A program made the translations under genes and the position numbers. Positions 7,254 through 16,240 of a DNA stretch of 20,276 bases are shown here, piece after piece (position 1 is the first letter of the stretch; every line of letters starts with the position of its first letter). The notes under the pieces are model-generated. The model worked only from the letters and a program-made list of their open reading frames with translations, was not told where the DNA came from and searched no databases. The DNA is from CAYXUW01 sp964468375. Lineage in GTDB: Bacteria; Planctomycetota; Phycisphaerae; Sedimentisphaerales; Anaerobacaceae. Where the stretch lies: assembly GCA_964468375.1 (NCBI GenBank), contig CAYXUW010000030.1:1-20276 (forward strand), read 5' to 3'.

Positions 7254-8138
7254 ATGAAAAGGAAACGAACGAGAACCCGGAGCTCCAAACGCAGCAAAGC
7301 TGGCTTTAGCTCTCTCTCCACGAGAATGTTGTTTACTTGGTTTATGTTGGTGGGGTTTATTTTTCTTTTTGCTCCGCAGAGTCTGACAAGTAAATTCCAG
7401 TTTGCTTTTGTTCGCTTCTTCCGTTGCCCTTTAAATGTCGGCAGAAATGTTTCACTCCTGGCCCATACGCAGAAGACGCTAACTGATGCTGCCAGCCGCC
7501 GGGAAAACAGCCAGCTCCAAAACCGCATCGCAAATCTCGAAGAAGAGCTGCTTCAAAAACATAAGAAGGTCGAAAAGCTACTGGGGCTGCGCGACAGATT
7601 ATATGCACTGGATGGCGCAAACTTAATGCTTGCTGATGTAATCACGGCTTCTGTCGATGGAATGAACAGCAAGCTCATAATCAACCGCGGTAAAATTGAT
7701 GGCTTGGCCGAAGGACAGTTCGTCTTAAGCGAAAACAGCGTTATTGGAGTTGTATCAGATGTCTCGTCCCGTATTGCCAGGGTTAAGTTGGTCACCGACC
7801 CAGCCTCGAACATAGCGGTAAAGATAGAGGGATTAGATGTAGGCAGAATACTGCAGGGCGACGGCAGGGGGGCAGCTAAGGTTCAGCTGCTTTCAACAAA
7901 GCATAATATCAAAGTAGGAAGCGACGTTTGTGCCTGTAAAAAGCCCGGATTTCTGGACGCTCCGATGAAGATAGGAACAGTGGCACAATGTGAAAGGGCC
8001 GACGAAAATCCCTTGCTCTGGGATATAACGGTAAAGCCCGTTTGTGATGTGGAAAAATTAAATGATGTGACCGTAATCGTAATGAATCCGCAGGAACAGC
8101 TAAGCGGGCTCGTTGCTTCCGGAGCTGTTCGCAGGTGA
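7254..8138 (+). CDS. mreC: Rod-shape-determining protein MreC
   Basis: A 294-residue bitopic protein that links MreB to the periplasmic wall synthases. A very basic cytoplasmic N-terminus (1-23, rich in K and R) precedes one membrane helix (~24-42), a coiled coil (~70-116, with RENSQLQNRIANLEEELLQ) and the paired beta-barrel MreC core: ASVDGMNSKLIINRGKIDGL, then ENSVIGVVSDVSSRIARVKL and VTDPASNIAVKIEG. The length and order are typical of the family. The chosen ATG has only a weak upstream purine tract (GAGCGG). mreB lies upstream, and an L,D-transpeptidase gene follows after a 59-bp gap, where many bacteria have mreD. Confidence 0.95.
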   Translation: MKRKRTRTRSSKRSKAGFSSLSTRMLFTWFMLVGFIFLFAPQSLTSKFQFAFVRFFRCPLNVGRNVSLLAHTQKTLTDAASRRENSQLQNRIANLEEELLQKHKKVEKLLGLRDRLYALDGANLMLADVITASVDGMNSKLIINRGKIDGLAEGQFVLSENSVIGVVSDVSSRIARVKLVTDPASNIAVKIEGLDVGRILQGDGRGAAKVQLLSTKHNIKVGSDVCACKKPGFLDAPMKIGTVAQCERADENPLLWDITVKPVCDVEKLNDVTVIVMNPQEQLSGLVASGAVRR

Positions 8139-8197
8139 TTTCGGTAAGCAAGGTAAAGTAGACTTGGTTGATTTTGATAACTGGGAAGGAGAATAAG

Positions 8198-9205
8198 ATG
8201 GCTCGCTTTTACGGCAGACGAAGAAGCCGAAATAAAAGATGGATATACGAAATTTCGGTGCTGCTTATTATTGCTGTAGTGGTTGCCTTTGTTTACGGGC
8301 GTTATCCTTTTGGCCGGGGCGGTGCTGTTGTGACCTCAGCTGATACCGCTGTCCTCATGGGAAATGAAGCAATTGCGCCTTTGGTTGAAGCCGCAGCGGA
8401 GCCGGATTTGTTAAAGATTCCTGAGCCGACAGAGGATGATAATCCATTGGCGGCAGAGCTTATTGCTGAAGCGGTTTCATACATCGAGGCAAGGCCGGCT
8501 AAGATTATGGAAGCACGTGATAAGTTAAACGAGACGTTACAGTTGCCTATGAGCGGCCAGCAGCGGGAATTTGTTAAAAGGCAGCTTTCTGCACTTGCAA
8601 AGCAATGGTTGTTCAGCAGAACGGTTTTTCCTGAGGATGAGCTTTGCAGCTATTACAGGGTCCAGCCGGGAGATTTGCTTTCGACAATCGGCAGGCGATT
8701 TAAAGTGCCTTACGAGATTCTTATGGAGATTAACAACATTAGACATCCTGAAGCTCTACAGGCGGGAGAGACAATAAAAGTAATCAACGGCCCGTTTCAT
8801 GCGAGAGTATATCGTTCGACTTTCACTATGGATTTGTTTCTCCAGGATACTTACGTTCGCAGTTTTCCCGTCGGGCTGGGTAAACCGGGGATGGAAACAC
8901 CGACCGGGCTTTGGGCGGTTAAGTTTGGTGGTAAACTTATAGCTCCTACCTGGGTGGACCCTGTTTCCGGCAAAAAATATGAGCCGGAGGACCCGGATTA
9001 TCCTTTAGGGTCGAGATGGATTGGACTGGAAGGCCTTAAGGGAAATGCTGTAGGCAGAACAGGTTTTGCAATTCACGGCACTAAAGACCCCGACCAGATT
9101 GGTACCGCCGGCTCACGGGGATGTATTCGTATGCGTAATGAGGATGCGATACTGCTATATAGCTTACAGGTGCCGCTTTATTCTCGGGTGGAAGTAGTGC
9201 AATAG
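8198..9205 (+). CDS. Membrane-anchored LysM / YkuD L,D-transpeptidase
   Basis: 335 residues. ATG at 8198 has a near-perfect SD (GAAGGAG); the frame extends 10 codons further up without an equivalent signal. L,D-transpeptidases use a catalytic cysteine to make 3-3 peptidoglycan cross-links or attach proteins to the wall. A basic N-terminus and membrane helix (~17-34) anchor it, with an alanine/glutamate-rich stalk. One LysM domain lies at ~151-196 (YYRVQPGDLLSTIGRRF ... LQAGETIKVI). The YkuD domain occupies ~203-335: VGLGKPGMETPTG (226-238), then the catalytic signature with H293, S306, G308, C309 and R311 in order. All active-site residues are present, so it should be active. It is the last gene of the envelope cluster and is closed by the terminator at 9232. 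Confidence 0.94.
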   Translation: MARFYGRRRSRNKRWIYEISVLLIIAVVVAFVYGRYPFGRGGAVVTSADTAVLMGNEAIAPLVEAAAEPDLLKIPEPTEDDNPLAAELIAEAVSYIEARPAKIMEARDKLNETLQLPMSGQQREFVKRQLSALAKQWLFSRTVFPEDELCSYYRVQPGDLLSTIGRRFKVPYEILMEINNIRHPEALQAGETIKVINGPFHARVYRSTFTMDLFLQDTYVRSFPVGLGKPGMETPTGLWAVKFGGKLIAPTWVDPVSGKKYEPEDPDYPLGSRWIGLEGLKGNAVGRTGFAIHGTKDPDQIGTAGSRGCIRMRNEDAILLYSLQVPLYSRVEVVQ

Positions 9206-9231
9206 GGACAAGCTGAAAAATAATTCGTACT

Positions 9232-9266
9232 GACCCAAAGGCCCCAACCGCTTTTGGGTCTTTTTT
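9232..9266 (+). terminator. Rho-independent terminator of the mreB-mreC-transpeptidase cluster
   Basis: GACCCAAA (9232-9239) pairs with TTTGGGTC (9253-9260), 8 bp around a short GC-containing loop, followed directly by a T-run to 9266. It sits 27 bp after the transpeptidase stop. Confidence 0.88.
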
Positions 9267-9387
9267 ATTGCGCATCACAACAGCGCTCGCGGGGGGATAA
9301 ATTTTTTCATCGCGACCCTATAAAATCCCTTTTTTCTCCGTTAAATGCCGGATATCAGCTTTCTAAGTGATGTTTTGGGCTATTTGA

Positions 9388-9416
9388 TTGAATTGGAAAG
9401 GCATTTTTGATACAAT
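9388..9416 (+). promoter_or_regulatory. Sigma-70-type promoter for the 3D-domain gene
   Basis: TTGAAT (9388-9393), 17-bp spacer, TACAAT (9411-9416), about 100 bp upstream of the 3D-domain ATG and just after the previous operon's terminator. The predicted 5' leader is ~90 nt with no structure I can support. Confidence 0.6.
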
Positions 9417-9514
9417 GCTTCCCAACAATTCAAGGATGAGGGACTCAATCATAAAGGCGGGGGACGGTCTTGGACTGACTGCAAATTCAGTAATCGGATA
9501 GTAGAAAGGGTGTT

Positions 9515-10027
9515 ATGAAAAGAACGGCAATTAAAGGTTGTTGTGTTGGTTTCCCTGGCACAAGGACTATTTTCATCGTAATTCTGCTTGCAGCCGTTGT
9601 ATGTATACCTGCCGGCATTGTTGGCGCTGCGGGGCAGCGGATAACATTGCTCAATGCTGCCTTCGGCGGATTTGGTAATTTCATACAGATTCCGGAACAA
9701 TCTTTCGAATGGCAAACCGTCCGAATGCGTGTGACTGCTTATTGTCCGTGCGAAAAATGTTGCGGCAAATGTTCAGACGGCCAAACGGCCTGCCTTCACA
9801 AAATATGCCCCGGTGATGCTTTTGTTGCCGCTGATAAAGAATACAACTTTGGCACCGAGATGATTATTGCCGGTTACAACAATGGAGAGCCCGTAAAAGT
9901 TCTTGACAGAGGCGGTGCCGTACAGGGAAACAGGATTGATGTTTTCTTCAGCTCCCACGAAGAAGCTGTTAACTGGGGTGTCAGGTACATTGACGTCAAA
10001 GTGCGCGAATATCCGCAAACACAATAG
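9515..10027 (+). CDS. Secreted or anchored 3D (three-aspartate) domain protein
   Basis: 170 residues; ATG at 9515 after an AAAGGG SD. The N-terminus carries a hydrophobic signal or anchor segment (~18-39). The C-terminal ~95 residues are a 3D domain, the small double-psi beta-barrel shared with the MltA C-terminus, Bacillus YocH/YabE and similar wall-active proteins: VTAYCPCEKCCGKCSDGQTA (73-92), then PGDAFVAADKEYNFGTEMII, then VKVLDRGGAVQGNRIDVFF with the family aspartates, ending EAVNWGVRYIDVKV. The cysteine cluster (seven within about 25 residues) includes the familiar CPCEKCCGK start plus extra cysteines. A role in peptidoglycan turnover is inferred from the family and from the upstream wall cluster. 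It is transcribed separately. Confidence 0.85.
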   Translation: MKRTAIKGCCVGFPGTRTIFIVILLAAVVCIPAGIVGAAGQRITLLNAAFGGFGNFIQIPEQSFEWQTVRMRVTAYCPCEKCCGKCSDGQTACLHKICPGDAFVAADKEYNFGTEMIIAGYNNGEPVKVLDRGGAVQGNRIDVFFSSHEEAVNWGVRYIDVKVREYPQTQ

Positions 10028-10120
10028 GTGTGGAACCTTCTCACAAATAGCTGGTTGCAGGGGAAATAAATTCTAACGGGACGACCTGCAGGATTTAATA
10101 GCACCTTGCAGTTTGTTGAT

Positions 10121-10318
10121 TTATTGCTTTTTTTGAGTCTCTTTTTGTTCGTTCTTTTCGCGCTGGATAGCTTCGTATACTTCCTTGCGATGAACAGGTA
10201 TATCCTTCGGGGCTGCTATGCCGAGGCGGACTTTGTCCCCGCGGACATCGACGATGGTAATCTCGACGTTGTCGCCGATCATAATAGACTCATCTTTTTG
10301 TCTGCTTAAAACCAACAT
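10121..10318 (-). CDS. csrA: Carbon storage regulator CsrA, RNA-binding translational regulator
   Basis: 65 residues. I start at ATG 10318 (MLVLSRQKDE), with SD AAGGAG 6-7 nt upstream, rather than the TTG two codons earlier. CsrA is a homodimer that binds GGA motifs in mRNA leaders and controls translation or stability. RNA-contact residues of the family are present: L4 and R6 in the first strand, and R44 in PVHRKEVYEAI. GVNLG-type turns are replaced by RLGIAAPKDI (31-40). The charged tail (EKNEQKETQKKQ) is normal. No flagellar genes or fliW are adjacent, unlike the common fliW-csrA arrangement. The nearest candidate RNA partner in the window is the small RNA at 18809-18943, which is speculative. 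Confidence 0.96.
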   Translation of the reverse strand: MLVLSRQKDESIMIGDNVEITIVDVRGDKVRLGIAAPKDIPVHRKEVYEAIQREKNEQKETQKKQ

Positions 10319-10666
10319 TTTCAACTCCTTTTGTCGGCTGGCCTTTCTATTTATATTTTACGAAGAGAACCGGCTGTCTGTTCACCCCTCTGCTGGCCTA
10401 TACTCTTATCTCAAAACAGCTTAGCTTAAAGTAGCATCCAGCCGCCAAATTCCTGGCTCAAATGTATCTTCGGCTAATTTCAAGACCCAAAACAACCATT
10501 TTTGTTTTTGTTTGGGGATTGAGGTTTAATTATGGGACTCTGAACACGTAACTGTATAAAGTATATACACTTATCTGCAAATTCGTATTGAAATAAATTT
10601 TCGAGTGAGGCAAGGCAGAGGCCCAAGGAAGCCGTATTTCGGCAGGTTTAATCCTGAGCGCTTCTA
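10319..10666. other. Intergenic region upstream of csrA
   Basis: 348 bp without a credible gene. It must hold the csrA promoter; on the minus strand TATAAA near 10350 is a possible -10 without a good -35. Around 10485-10516 CCCAAAACAA faces TTTTGTTTGGGG, an imperfect hairpin of uncertain meaning that could terminate the minus-strand membrane-protein transcript. An AT-rich segment with GTATAAAGTATATAC lies near 10555. Confidence 0.5.
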
Positions 10667-11620
10667 TCAGGTCGCATCGGGTGTGTTTTGTCTTGACGAG
10701 TGAACGGCCAGCCAGTAACCGGCGATTGAGCCCAACGTGCCGAAGGCCACCATTTGCACCGGCAATATGGAAATAACCGAATTAGACAAAAAGACCGGCG
10801 GATAGTACGCGACAAGATGCTGCAAGGTGTCTTGTTTGACTTTCGTGATAATTACAAATCCGGTTACCAAAGCCGAGGCAATCGTTGGCCAGATATAGCT
10901 GGCGTTGAGAAATTTCTTAAAAAGAAAGGCGACTATTCCAAACGAAACTAATACGGCAAAGGCGATTTGGCCGACCGCCGGCTGCCCCACAGCTGAACCT
11001 ATTTTGACGTCTTGGGCAAATACCCCGATGCAGAATTGGGCTATGAAAATCGACAAGATTACAGCGATTATCGCATTCAGATATATGTTTCGATTTGCTG
11101 AAAGGGACTTATCCTGGCTTTTATTTGATTCAGGTTTTGGGAGTGTTTTCTGGCCGATGCACACACCGGCAAATCCGGCGGCGACGATGAAAAGCCAGAA
11201 AATCGGCTCCCATTTAAGAGCCGCAAAAAGTTCCTGTCGCTGAGCAAAGGTTGGGTTCAGCCGCATCAGTTCTGCCATATTGCCGTATCGTACCGCCCAG
11301 AGAGCGAGTCCTGCGGGCACAGCTAAAATACCGATTTCCCTGCCGTAGGGCCGGGAAATAAGATAGCCGATAAAGCCCGTTAAAATCGCCAGGCAAACTA
11401 AGATTATTTTACCGCCGAAACCAGGCACCGATACGACCCCGGCCGACTCAGCCGTTCTTCTCAGGGGGGCTAAAAAACCTGTCAGGATAACGCCGGCTAA
11501 TAAAACGGCCATCACCCTCAGTTTCACAGGCCAGGACAGGTCTGAGAACATACCTATAACCACAAGAACACCTGCCAGAGAAATTGCTGTCTTAAATATC
11601 AGCGGCCCCGATAATTCCAT
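10667..11620 (-). CDS. Unrecognised polytopic membrane protein
   Basis: 317 residues with about nine hydrophobic helices (roughly 7-26, 34-53, 69-88, 94-112, 137-156, 178-203, 212-232, 240-258 and 270-308). One short hydrophilic loop lies at ~157-177 (PKPESNKSQDKSLS). There is a GYLISRPYGREIG motif after helix 3, but no catalytic or transporter signature that I recognise. The start at ATG 11620 has a weak SD (AGGAAA). It lies upstream of csrA on the same strand, separated by ~350 bp, and is divergent from purD, so it is probably its own transcription unit. I assign no function. Confidence 0.75.
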   Translation of the reverse strand: MELSGPLIFKTAISLAGVLVVIGMFSDLSWPVKLRVMAVLLAGVILTGFLAPLRRTAESAGVVSVPGFGGKIILVCLAILTGFIGYLISRPYGREIGILAVPAGLALWAVRYGNMAELMRLNPTFAQRQELFAALKWEPIFWLFIVAAGFAGVCIGQKTLPKPESNKSQDKSLSANRNIYLNAIIAVILSIFIAQFCIGVFAQDVKIGSAVGQPAVGQIAFAVLVSFGIVAFLFKKFLNASYIWPTIASALVTGFVIITKVKQDTLQHLVAYYPPVFLSNSVISILPVQMVAFGTLGSIAGYWLAVHSSRQNTPDAT

Positions 11621-11706
11621 AACTCAGCTTTCCTATTGTCGAAAAACGAATCCTTAATGCACCGGCAACAGAATACCACCAAGGTCGCAGATTATCAATA
11701 ATCAAC

Positions 11707-11735
11707 TTGAGCAAAACACCCGACTTTGGTAAATT
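11707..11735 (+). promoter_or_regulatory. Possible promoter for purD
   Basis: TTGAGC (11707-11712), 17-bp spacer, TAAATT (11730-11735). A second -10-like TATACT at 11743-11748 has no matching -35. Both lie 65-105 bp upstream of the purD ATG, in the gap between divergent genes. Confidence 0.35.
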
Positions 11736-11812
11736 ACCGCCGTATACTGGATGGGTTCCCGCAGGGCGGGGTTTCAGATTTCAGATATTCTAACAGGAAT
11801 CGAGGTTTAGTT

Positions 11813-13090
11813 ATGAATGTGTTGTTAATCGGCAGTGGCGGCCGTGAGCACGCTATCGCCTGGAAGCTGACTCAATCGAAGAATTTAGGCAAACTCTACA
11901 TTGCCCCTGGCAATCCGGGTACGGCCAGGTGTGGGGAAAATGTCCCTATCGGTGTTAATGACATCAACAAACTCGTGGACTTCGCCAAGCAAAAAAGTGT
12001 GGCTCTTGCAGTAGTTGGTCCGGAAGACCCGCTTTCGGCAGGGGCGGTCGATGCGTTTGGAGCCGCTGGGATAAAGGCATTTGGTCCTAGCGCCGGCGCC
12101 GCACAGCTTGAAGCGGACAAAGCATTTGCAAAGCGGCTGATGCGCTCGAGTGCCGTCTCCAGCGCAGAGGGGCGAATTTTTGAGACGTTCGCCGACGCCA
12201 AAGCGTATATCGCAAGCAGAGATGAACCTGTAGTAGTAAAGGCGGCGGGGCTCGCAAAGGGCAAAGGAGTTTTCGTTTGTGATGACCCTTCCGATGGTAT
12301 TTTGGCGGCGGAGAAAATAATGTGCGACAAAATATTCGGCTCAGCCGGTGATAAAATTGTCGTTGAGGATAAGCTGCTCGGCGAAGAAGCTTCAATACTT
12401 GCTTTTGTAGACTGCAAAACTATTTATGTTATGGAGTCATCGCAGGACCACAAACCAATTGGCGACGGTGACATGGGGCCCAATACCGGCGGAATGGGAG
12501 CTTACAGCCCTGCACCGGTTGTTACCGATGCTCTTATGGACAAGGTCACACGCGAAATTCTCGTGCCCATAGTGGATGGGATGAATCGCAATGGAACACC
12601 GTATAAAGGTGTGCTTTATGCCGGTATTATGGTTACTGCCGGCGGGCCGCGTGTGCTCGAATTCAACGTTCGCTTCGGCGACCCGGAAACTCAGCCGATT
12701 CTAATGCGGCTGAAAAGCGATTTATTAGAAACTATGTTGGCAGTTTGCGACGGCAGACTGGATGAGGTTACACTTCAGTGGGACCCCAGACCTGCTGTTT
12801 GTGTGGTTGTGGCTTCCGGCGGTTATCCCAGAGACTATGAAAAAGGAAAAATAATAACCGGCATAAACGAGGCCGAGAAACTTGAGAATGTCGTCGTATT
12901 CCACGCCGGAACCGCTGCAAAAGATGGGGATATTGTTACCAGTGGCGGCAGGGTCCTGGGGGTAACTGCTATGGGGCAAGCCATAGCAGATGCGAAGGCA
13001 AAAGCGTACGAGGCCGTAGATAAAATCAAATTCGACGGGGCTTATTGTCGTCGAGATATTGCAGACAAAGCGATAAAAAAGACGATATAG
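11813..13090 (+). CDS. purD: Phosphoribosylamine-glycine ligase (GAR synthetase)
   Basis: 425 residues, the usual length. PurD catalyses ATP-dependent ligation of glycine to phosphoribosylamine, step 2 of de novo purine synthesis. The start is ATG at 11813 (SD GAGGT), giving the classic MNVLLIGSGGREHAIAWKL; the frame runs 29 codons further upstream but with non-homologous sequence. ATP-grasp motifs in order: GPSAGAAQLEADKAFAKRLM, VVKAAGLAKGKGV, SSQDHKPIGDGDMGPNTGG, MGAYSPAPV, then the metal/ATP site LEFNVRFGDPETQ and the C-terminal domain with VVASGGYP. All are intact. It is monofunctional, with no PurM or PurN fusion. No other purine genes are adjacent. A large AsmA-like gene follows after 60 bp and may be co-transcribed. 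Confidence 0.97.
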   Translation: MNVLLIGSGGREHAIAWKLTQSKNLGKLYIAPGNPGTARCGENVPIGVNDINKLVDFAKQKSVALAVVGPEDPLSAGAVDAFGAAGIKAFGPSAGAAQLEADKAFAKRLMRSSAVSSAEGRIFETFADAKAYIASRDEPVVVKAAGLAKGKGVFVCDDPSDGILAAEKIMCDKIFGSAGDKIVVEDKLLGEEASILAFVDCKTIYVMESSQDHKPIGDGDMGPNTGGMGAYSPAPVVTDALMDKVTREILVPIVDGMNRNGTPYKGVLYAGIMVTAGGPRVLEFNVRFGDPETQPILMRLKSDLLETMLAVCDGRLDEVTLQWDPRPAVCVVVASGGYPRDYEKGKIITGINEAEKLENVVVFHAGTAAKDGDIVTSGGRVLGVTAMGQAIADAKAKAYEAVDKIKFDGAYCRRDIADKAIKKTI

Positions 13091-13150
13091 TCGGTGGAAA
13101 TGAAAAAAACCATAAATGCGCATTACGTTTTGCGCTGAATACTGTAGAAA

Positions 13151-16100
13151 ATGCCCGTAAACTCGAATGCATCAGCCAAAGCCGCAGTCAATGAAAGGTA
13201 TCTTCTTCTTTGGCCTGTGGCGATTTTAATTCTGGTCTTTTGTTTGTGGCTTGCCTTTATACTGGCCGGCAATGTCCTTTGCGAAATCGCTCTTAACCAG
13301 ATTGCCGAGTTGACCGACACCGAAATAACAACCAAGTCGGTTGATTTCAACACCGATGGCTCCGTTTATATCAATAAGCTCGTAATCAGTCCGGAGCAGC
13401 AGAAGAAATATGATGATACGATACTGAGGGCGGAGAAAGTATATGCACGTTTCAGCATAGGGAGCTTATTGTTATTACACCCTCGCTTGAAAAAGATAAG
13501 CATAGAGGATTTTGTCTTTGATGCTCAGCACGACTTGGACACCGGCCGGTGGAACATCTCCGGCTTTAGAATCAAGCCGCCCAAAGGCGCCGCGAGAAAA
13601 ATACCTGTCATTCGGCTGAAAAAAGGAATGCTGCGATATAGTAAAGTTTCAAACTGGCAAGTTAAAGTTGTTGCGGCATTGCCCGTTGATGCAGAGGTTA
13701 CTCCTGTTCGTAAAACACAGCTGGGCTACAGCTTTGATATAACTACTGCTGAGAGAGCCGGCCGTGGCAAAAGCGTCCTGAGAGGATTTTTCAAGCCCGG
13801 AAGTATTACAATTGATGGCGGAATTTCGTCAGCCGACATCCCCGCCTTTGAGAAGGCTTGGGTGATAAGTGGTCTGTCCGCCGAATTGAATTATGACCAA
13901 AACAACGCTTATTCACTGAAACTCAAAATAGAAGAAGTGCGAAGCAGGAATACCTTGATTAGCGATATACTTGCTCCTGATGAGCAGGTGTTTTCGGCTA
14001 GGCCGGGCCCATTTGCTGCTCTGCAAAGGTTTTTCAGTAGATACCGCCCGTCCGGGACGTTTGCCGTTGACCTCGAAGCTTTCGGCAATTTGGAACGGTT
14101 GGGCAAAAGTAGATTGGTAGGAAAAGTTTACTGCAAAGATATCTCCATCTGCGACAGAAGATTCCCCTACACCATAAATCATCTGGCCGGCCGGATAAAC
14201 CTGACCGAGAGAAAGGCGGTCTTGAACAATCTGGCCGGCAGCCACGGTGATGTAAAGGTGATATTAGACGGCTGGTCTGAGGGCTTTGGACGGAATTGTA
14301 AGTATCAGCTCCGAATTACAAGCGACAATATGATTTTAGAGGATGACTTATATGATGCGTTAAATGCAGACCGACAGAGAGCATGGGCGTCCTTTTCACC
14401 GACCGGTCTTGCGGCGATAGATTACAAGCTCAGCCGACAGTCGCCGGCCGAAAAGGAAAAAACGTTAGAGGTCGAACTGCTTGGAGCCGAAGCTGCGTAT
14501 CGCCGTTTTCCTTATCCGTTAAAAAATCTTTCCGGAAAGTTACTGTTTGCTGATGACAGCATAAACATTTCAGAGGTAACTTCACAGGTGAGCGGCCGCG
14601 AAATAACCTTAAACGGCCGGGTAACCGGTTACAGCACCGCTCGCCCTGTGTATGATATCTTAATCGAAGCAAATGATATCCCCTTGGATTCGACGCTGGC
14701 TCGCAGTTTATCCGATAGTCAGAGGGATTTTTACAACCAGCTTGGTATGACCGGATTAGCTGACGCTGGCATAAAGGTTTTTACACCTGAAAAAGATTCT
14801 GGACCGGCGACTTTTGTAGCTGACATCTCACTTAAGGAAACTTCTTTGAAGGCGGATGATTTCCCGTTGCTTATCTCAGACATATCGGCAAAGACTGTAA
14901 TTACGCCCGGCTTAATACAGGTCGAAGATTTCAGCGGTCGTCATAATCACGCTGTCGTTTCGATGACCGGCCGAATTTGGCCCGGAGATGAGACCCAGCG
15001 GCCGCAGTATTGCTTATCGTTGAATGCCGAACGTGCAGAAATGAGTGATGAGTTAATTTCCTTAATGCCGTCGCCGCTGGGAAAAATCGTCTCCCAGTTG
15101 CATTTGCAGGGAGAGCTGAACCTCTCCGCAATTTTGAACAATACAGACAGAGAAGATTGCCCACCCTATGCGATAACTGTGGACTGTCCCGGAAACAGCA
15201 TTAACTTCGAGGAGTTTGCCTACCCTGTAAAAGATATTACCGGGGGGCTTACGATAACGAAAAATACTATCATACTAAACCATATTACCGGAGACCTCAT
15301 TTCTCGGAGAGATGACGAAACAGCAGTTTCCAGAACCCCAATTGATGATACCCTGATAACGCCGGATACCTCGACTGTAAAAATTAACGGCCAAATCATT
15401 TTTACCGATGACGTTCTCAGCAGCGACCGGCTTGAGCCTATAGCAGGTGACGTTGCTCTTGCTGCGGACAGTTTAGGCATTAAGGGTAAATCCCTAACGG
15501 CACTGAAGGTGGATACCTACTATAACCCCGACCGCCAAAGCTGGATGAGCGAAAGTCTCATCGCCGAGTGTTACGGCGGCGAATTAACAGGCAAATTTGA
15601 ATTGAAACAGCCGACAGAGACGGCTTTGGAGTATCATTTGCAGGCGGGTTTTGATAATGTTGATTTAAAACAGTTTCTTTCGGATACGGATGCCGAGGAT
15701 GATTCTCCCAGCGACCACACCAGCGGAAAAATGAGCGGAATATTGAGCGTCGCCGGACGGGTTGGTGAAAGCTTGCCCTATATCGGCCGATGCCGCCTTA
15801 GGATAACCGATATGCAGGTTGGTAAACTCTCACCGCTGGCAAAGCTGTTATATGTATTGAAATTGAAAGAGCCAAAAGATTTTGCCTTCGAACAGATGCT
15901 TGTTGATTCATACATCCAGCACGACAAGCTGTTTCTCGAACAGTTTGATTTGTCCGGCAAAGCTGTTGCTTTTAATGGCTCTGGTTGGATAGACCTGAAA
16001 AGCCACGATGTGGATTTGCTGCTTTTTGCAAGGGGCCGGCGCATAACCACCGCTGAGCCATCTATTTTGCAGTCCCTGACAGAAGGTCTTGGACAGGCGG

Positions 16101-16207
16101 TTGTCCGAATAGAAGTAACCGGAAATGTTTACGACCCGCACATGAACACCGCGACCTTGCCCGTCATAAAAGAAGCCGTAGAAATCCTCGGCACACCCCG
16201 CCGTTAG
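13151..16207 (+). CDS. Large AsmA/YhdP-like inner-membrane-anchored envelope protein
   Basis: 1018 residues. One N-terminal membrane helix (~17-40) is followed by a long beta-rich periplasmic part, as in the AsmA/TamB/YhdP superfamily of bridge-like proteins implicated in lipid transport to, or biogenesis of, the outer membrane. Family-like features: an N-terminal segment ending ISIEDFVFDAQHDLDTGRWNI (YARFSIGSLL before it), repeated units around GxxxG..V.LDGW, and a C-terminal AsmA_2-like region with LSVAGRVG, GRCRLRITDMQVGKLSPLAKLLYVLKL and LDLKS/VDLLLFARGRR-type strands up to ~1000. The start ATG lacks a strong SD. Its presence implies an outer membrane. It converges with the SH3 gene across 33 bp with no visible terminator. 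The superfamily call is good; the exact subfamily is uncertain. Confidence 0.75.
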   Translation: MPVNSNASAKAAVNERYLLLWPVAILILVFCLWLAFILAGNVLCEIALNQIAELTDTEITTKSVDFNTDGSVYINKLVISPEQQKKYDDTILRAEKVYARFSIGSLLLLHPRLKKISIEDFVFDAQHDLDTGRWNISGFRIKPPKGAARKIPVIRLKKGMLRYSKVSNWQVKVVAALPVDAEVTPVRKTQLGYSFDITTAERAGRGKSVLRGFFKPGSITIDGGISSADIPAFEKAWVISGLSAELNYDQNNAYSLKLKIEEVRSRNTLISDILAPDEQVFSARPGPFAALQRFFSRYRPSGTFAVDLEAFGNLERLGKSRLVGKVYCKDISICDRRFPYTINHLAGRINLTERKAVLNNLAGSHGDVKVILDGWSEGFGRNCKYQLRITSDNMILEDDLYDALNADRQRAWASFSPTGLAAIDYKLSRQSPAEKEKTLEVELLGAEAAYRRFPYPLKNLSGKLLFADDSINISEVTSQVSGREITLNGRVTGYSTARPVYDILIEANDIPLDSTLARSLSDSQRDFYNQLGMTGLADAGIKVFTPEKDSGPATFVADISLKETSLKADDFPLLISDISAKTVITPGLIQVEDFSGRHNHAVVSMTGRIWPGDETQRPQYCLSLNAERAEMSDELISLMPSPLGKIVSQLHLQGELNLSAILNNTDREDCPPYAITVDCPGNSINFEEFAYPVKDITGGLTITKNTIILNHITGDLISRRDDETAVSRTPIDDTLITPDTSTVKINGQIIFTDDVLSSDRLEPIAGDVALAADSLGIKGKSLTALKVDTYYNPDRQSWMSESLIAECYGGELTGKFELKQPTETALEYHLQAGFDNVDLKQFLSDTDAEDDSPSDHTSGKMSGILSVAGRVGESLPYIGRCRLRITDMQVGKLSPLAKLLYVLKLKEPKDFAFEQMLVDSYIQHDKLFLEQFDLSGKAVAFNGSGWIDLKSHDVDLLLFARGRRITTAEPSILQSLTEGLGQAVVRIEVTGNVYDPHMNTATLPVIKEAVEILGTPRR

Positions 16208-16240
16208 CGAATCAGTATTGTGGCTTGGTCAGGGTGCTCA

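Noticed and set aside
10084..10138. Terminator for the 3D-domain gene (CCTGCAGG palindrome followed by a T-run)
   Set aside because: The possible stem is only about 5 bp with a long loop, and the T-run begins about 17 nt later inside csrA; not convincing.
11896..12417. 173-codon minus-strand open frame inside purD
   Set aside because: It is antisense to a well-conserved ATP-grasp gene, serine/alanine-rich as expected from reverse-frame codon bias, and has no start signal.
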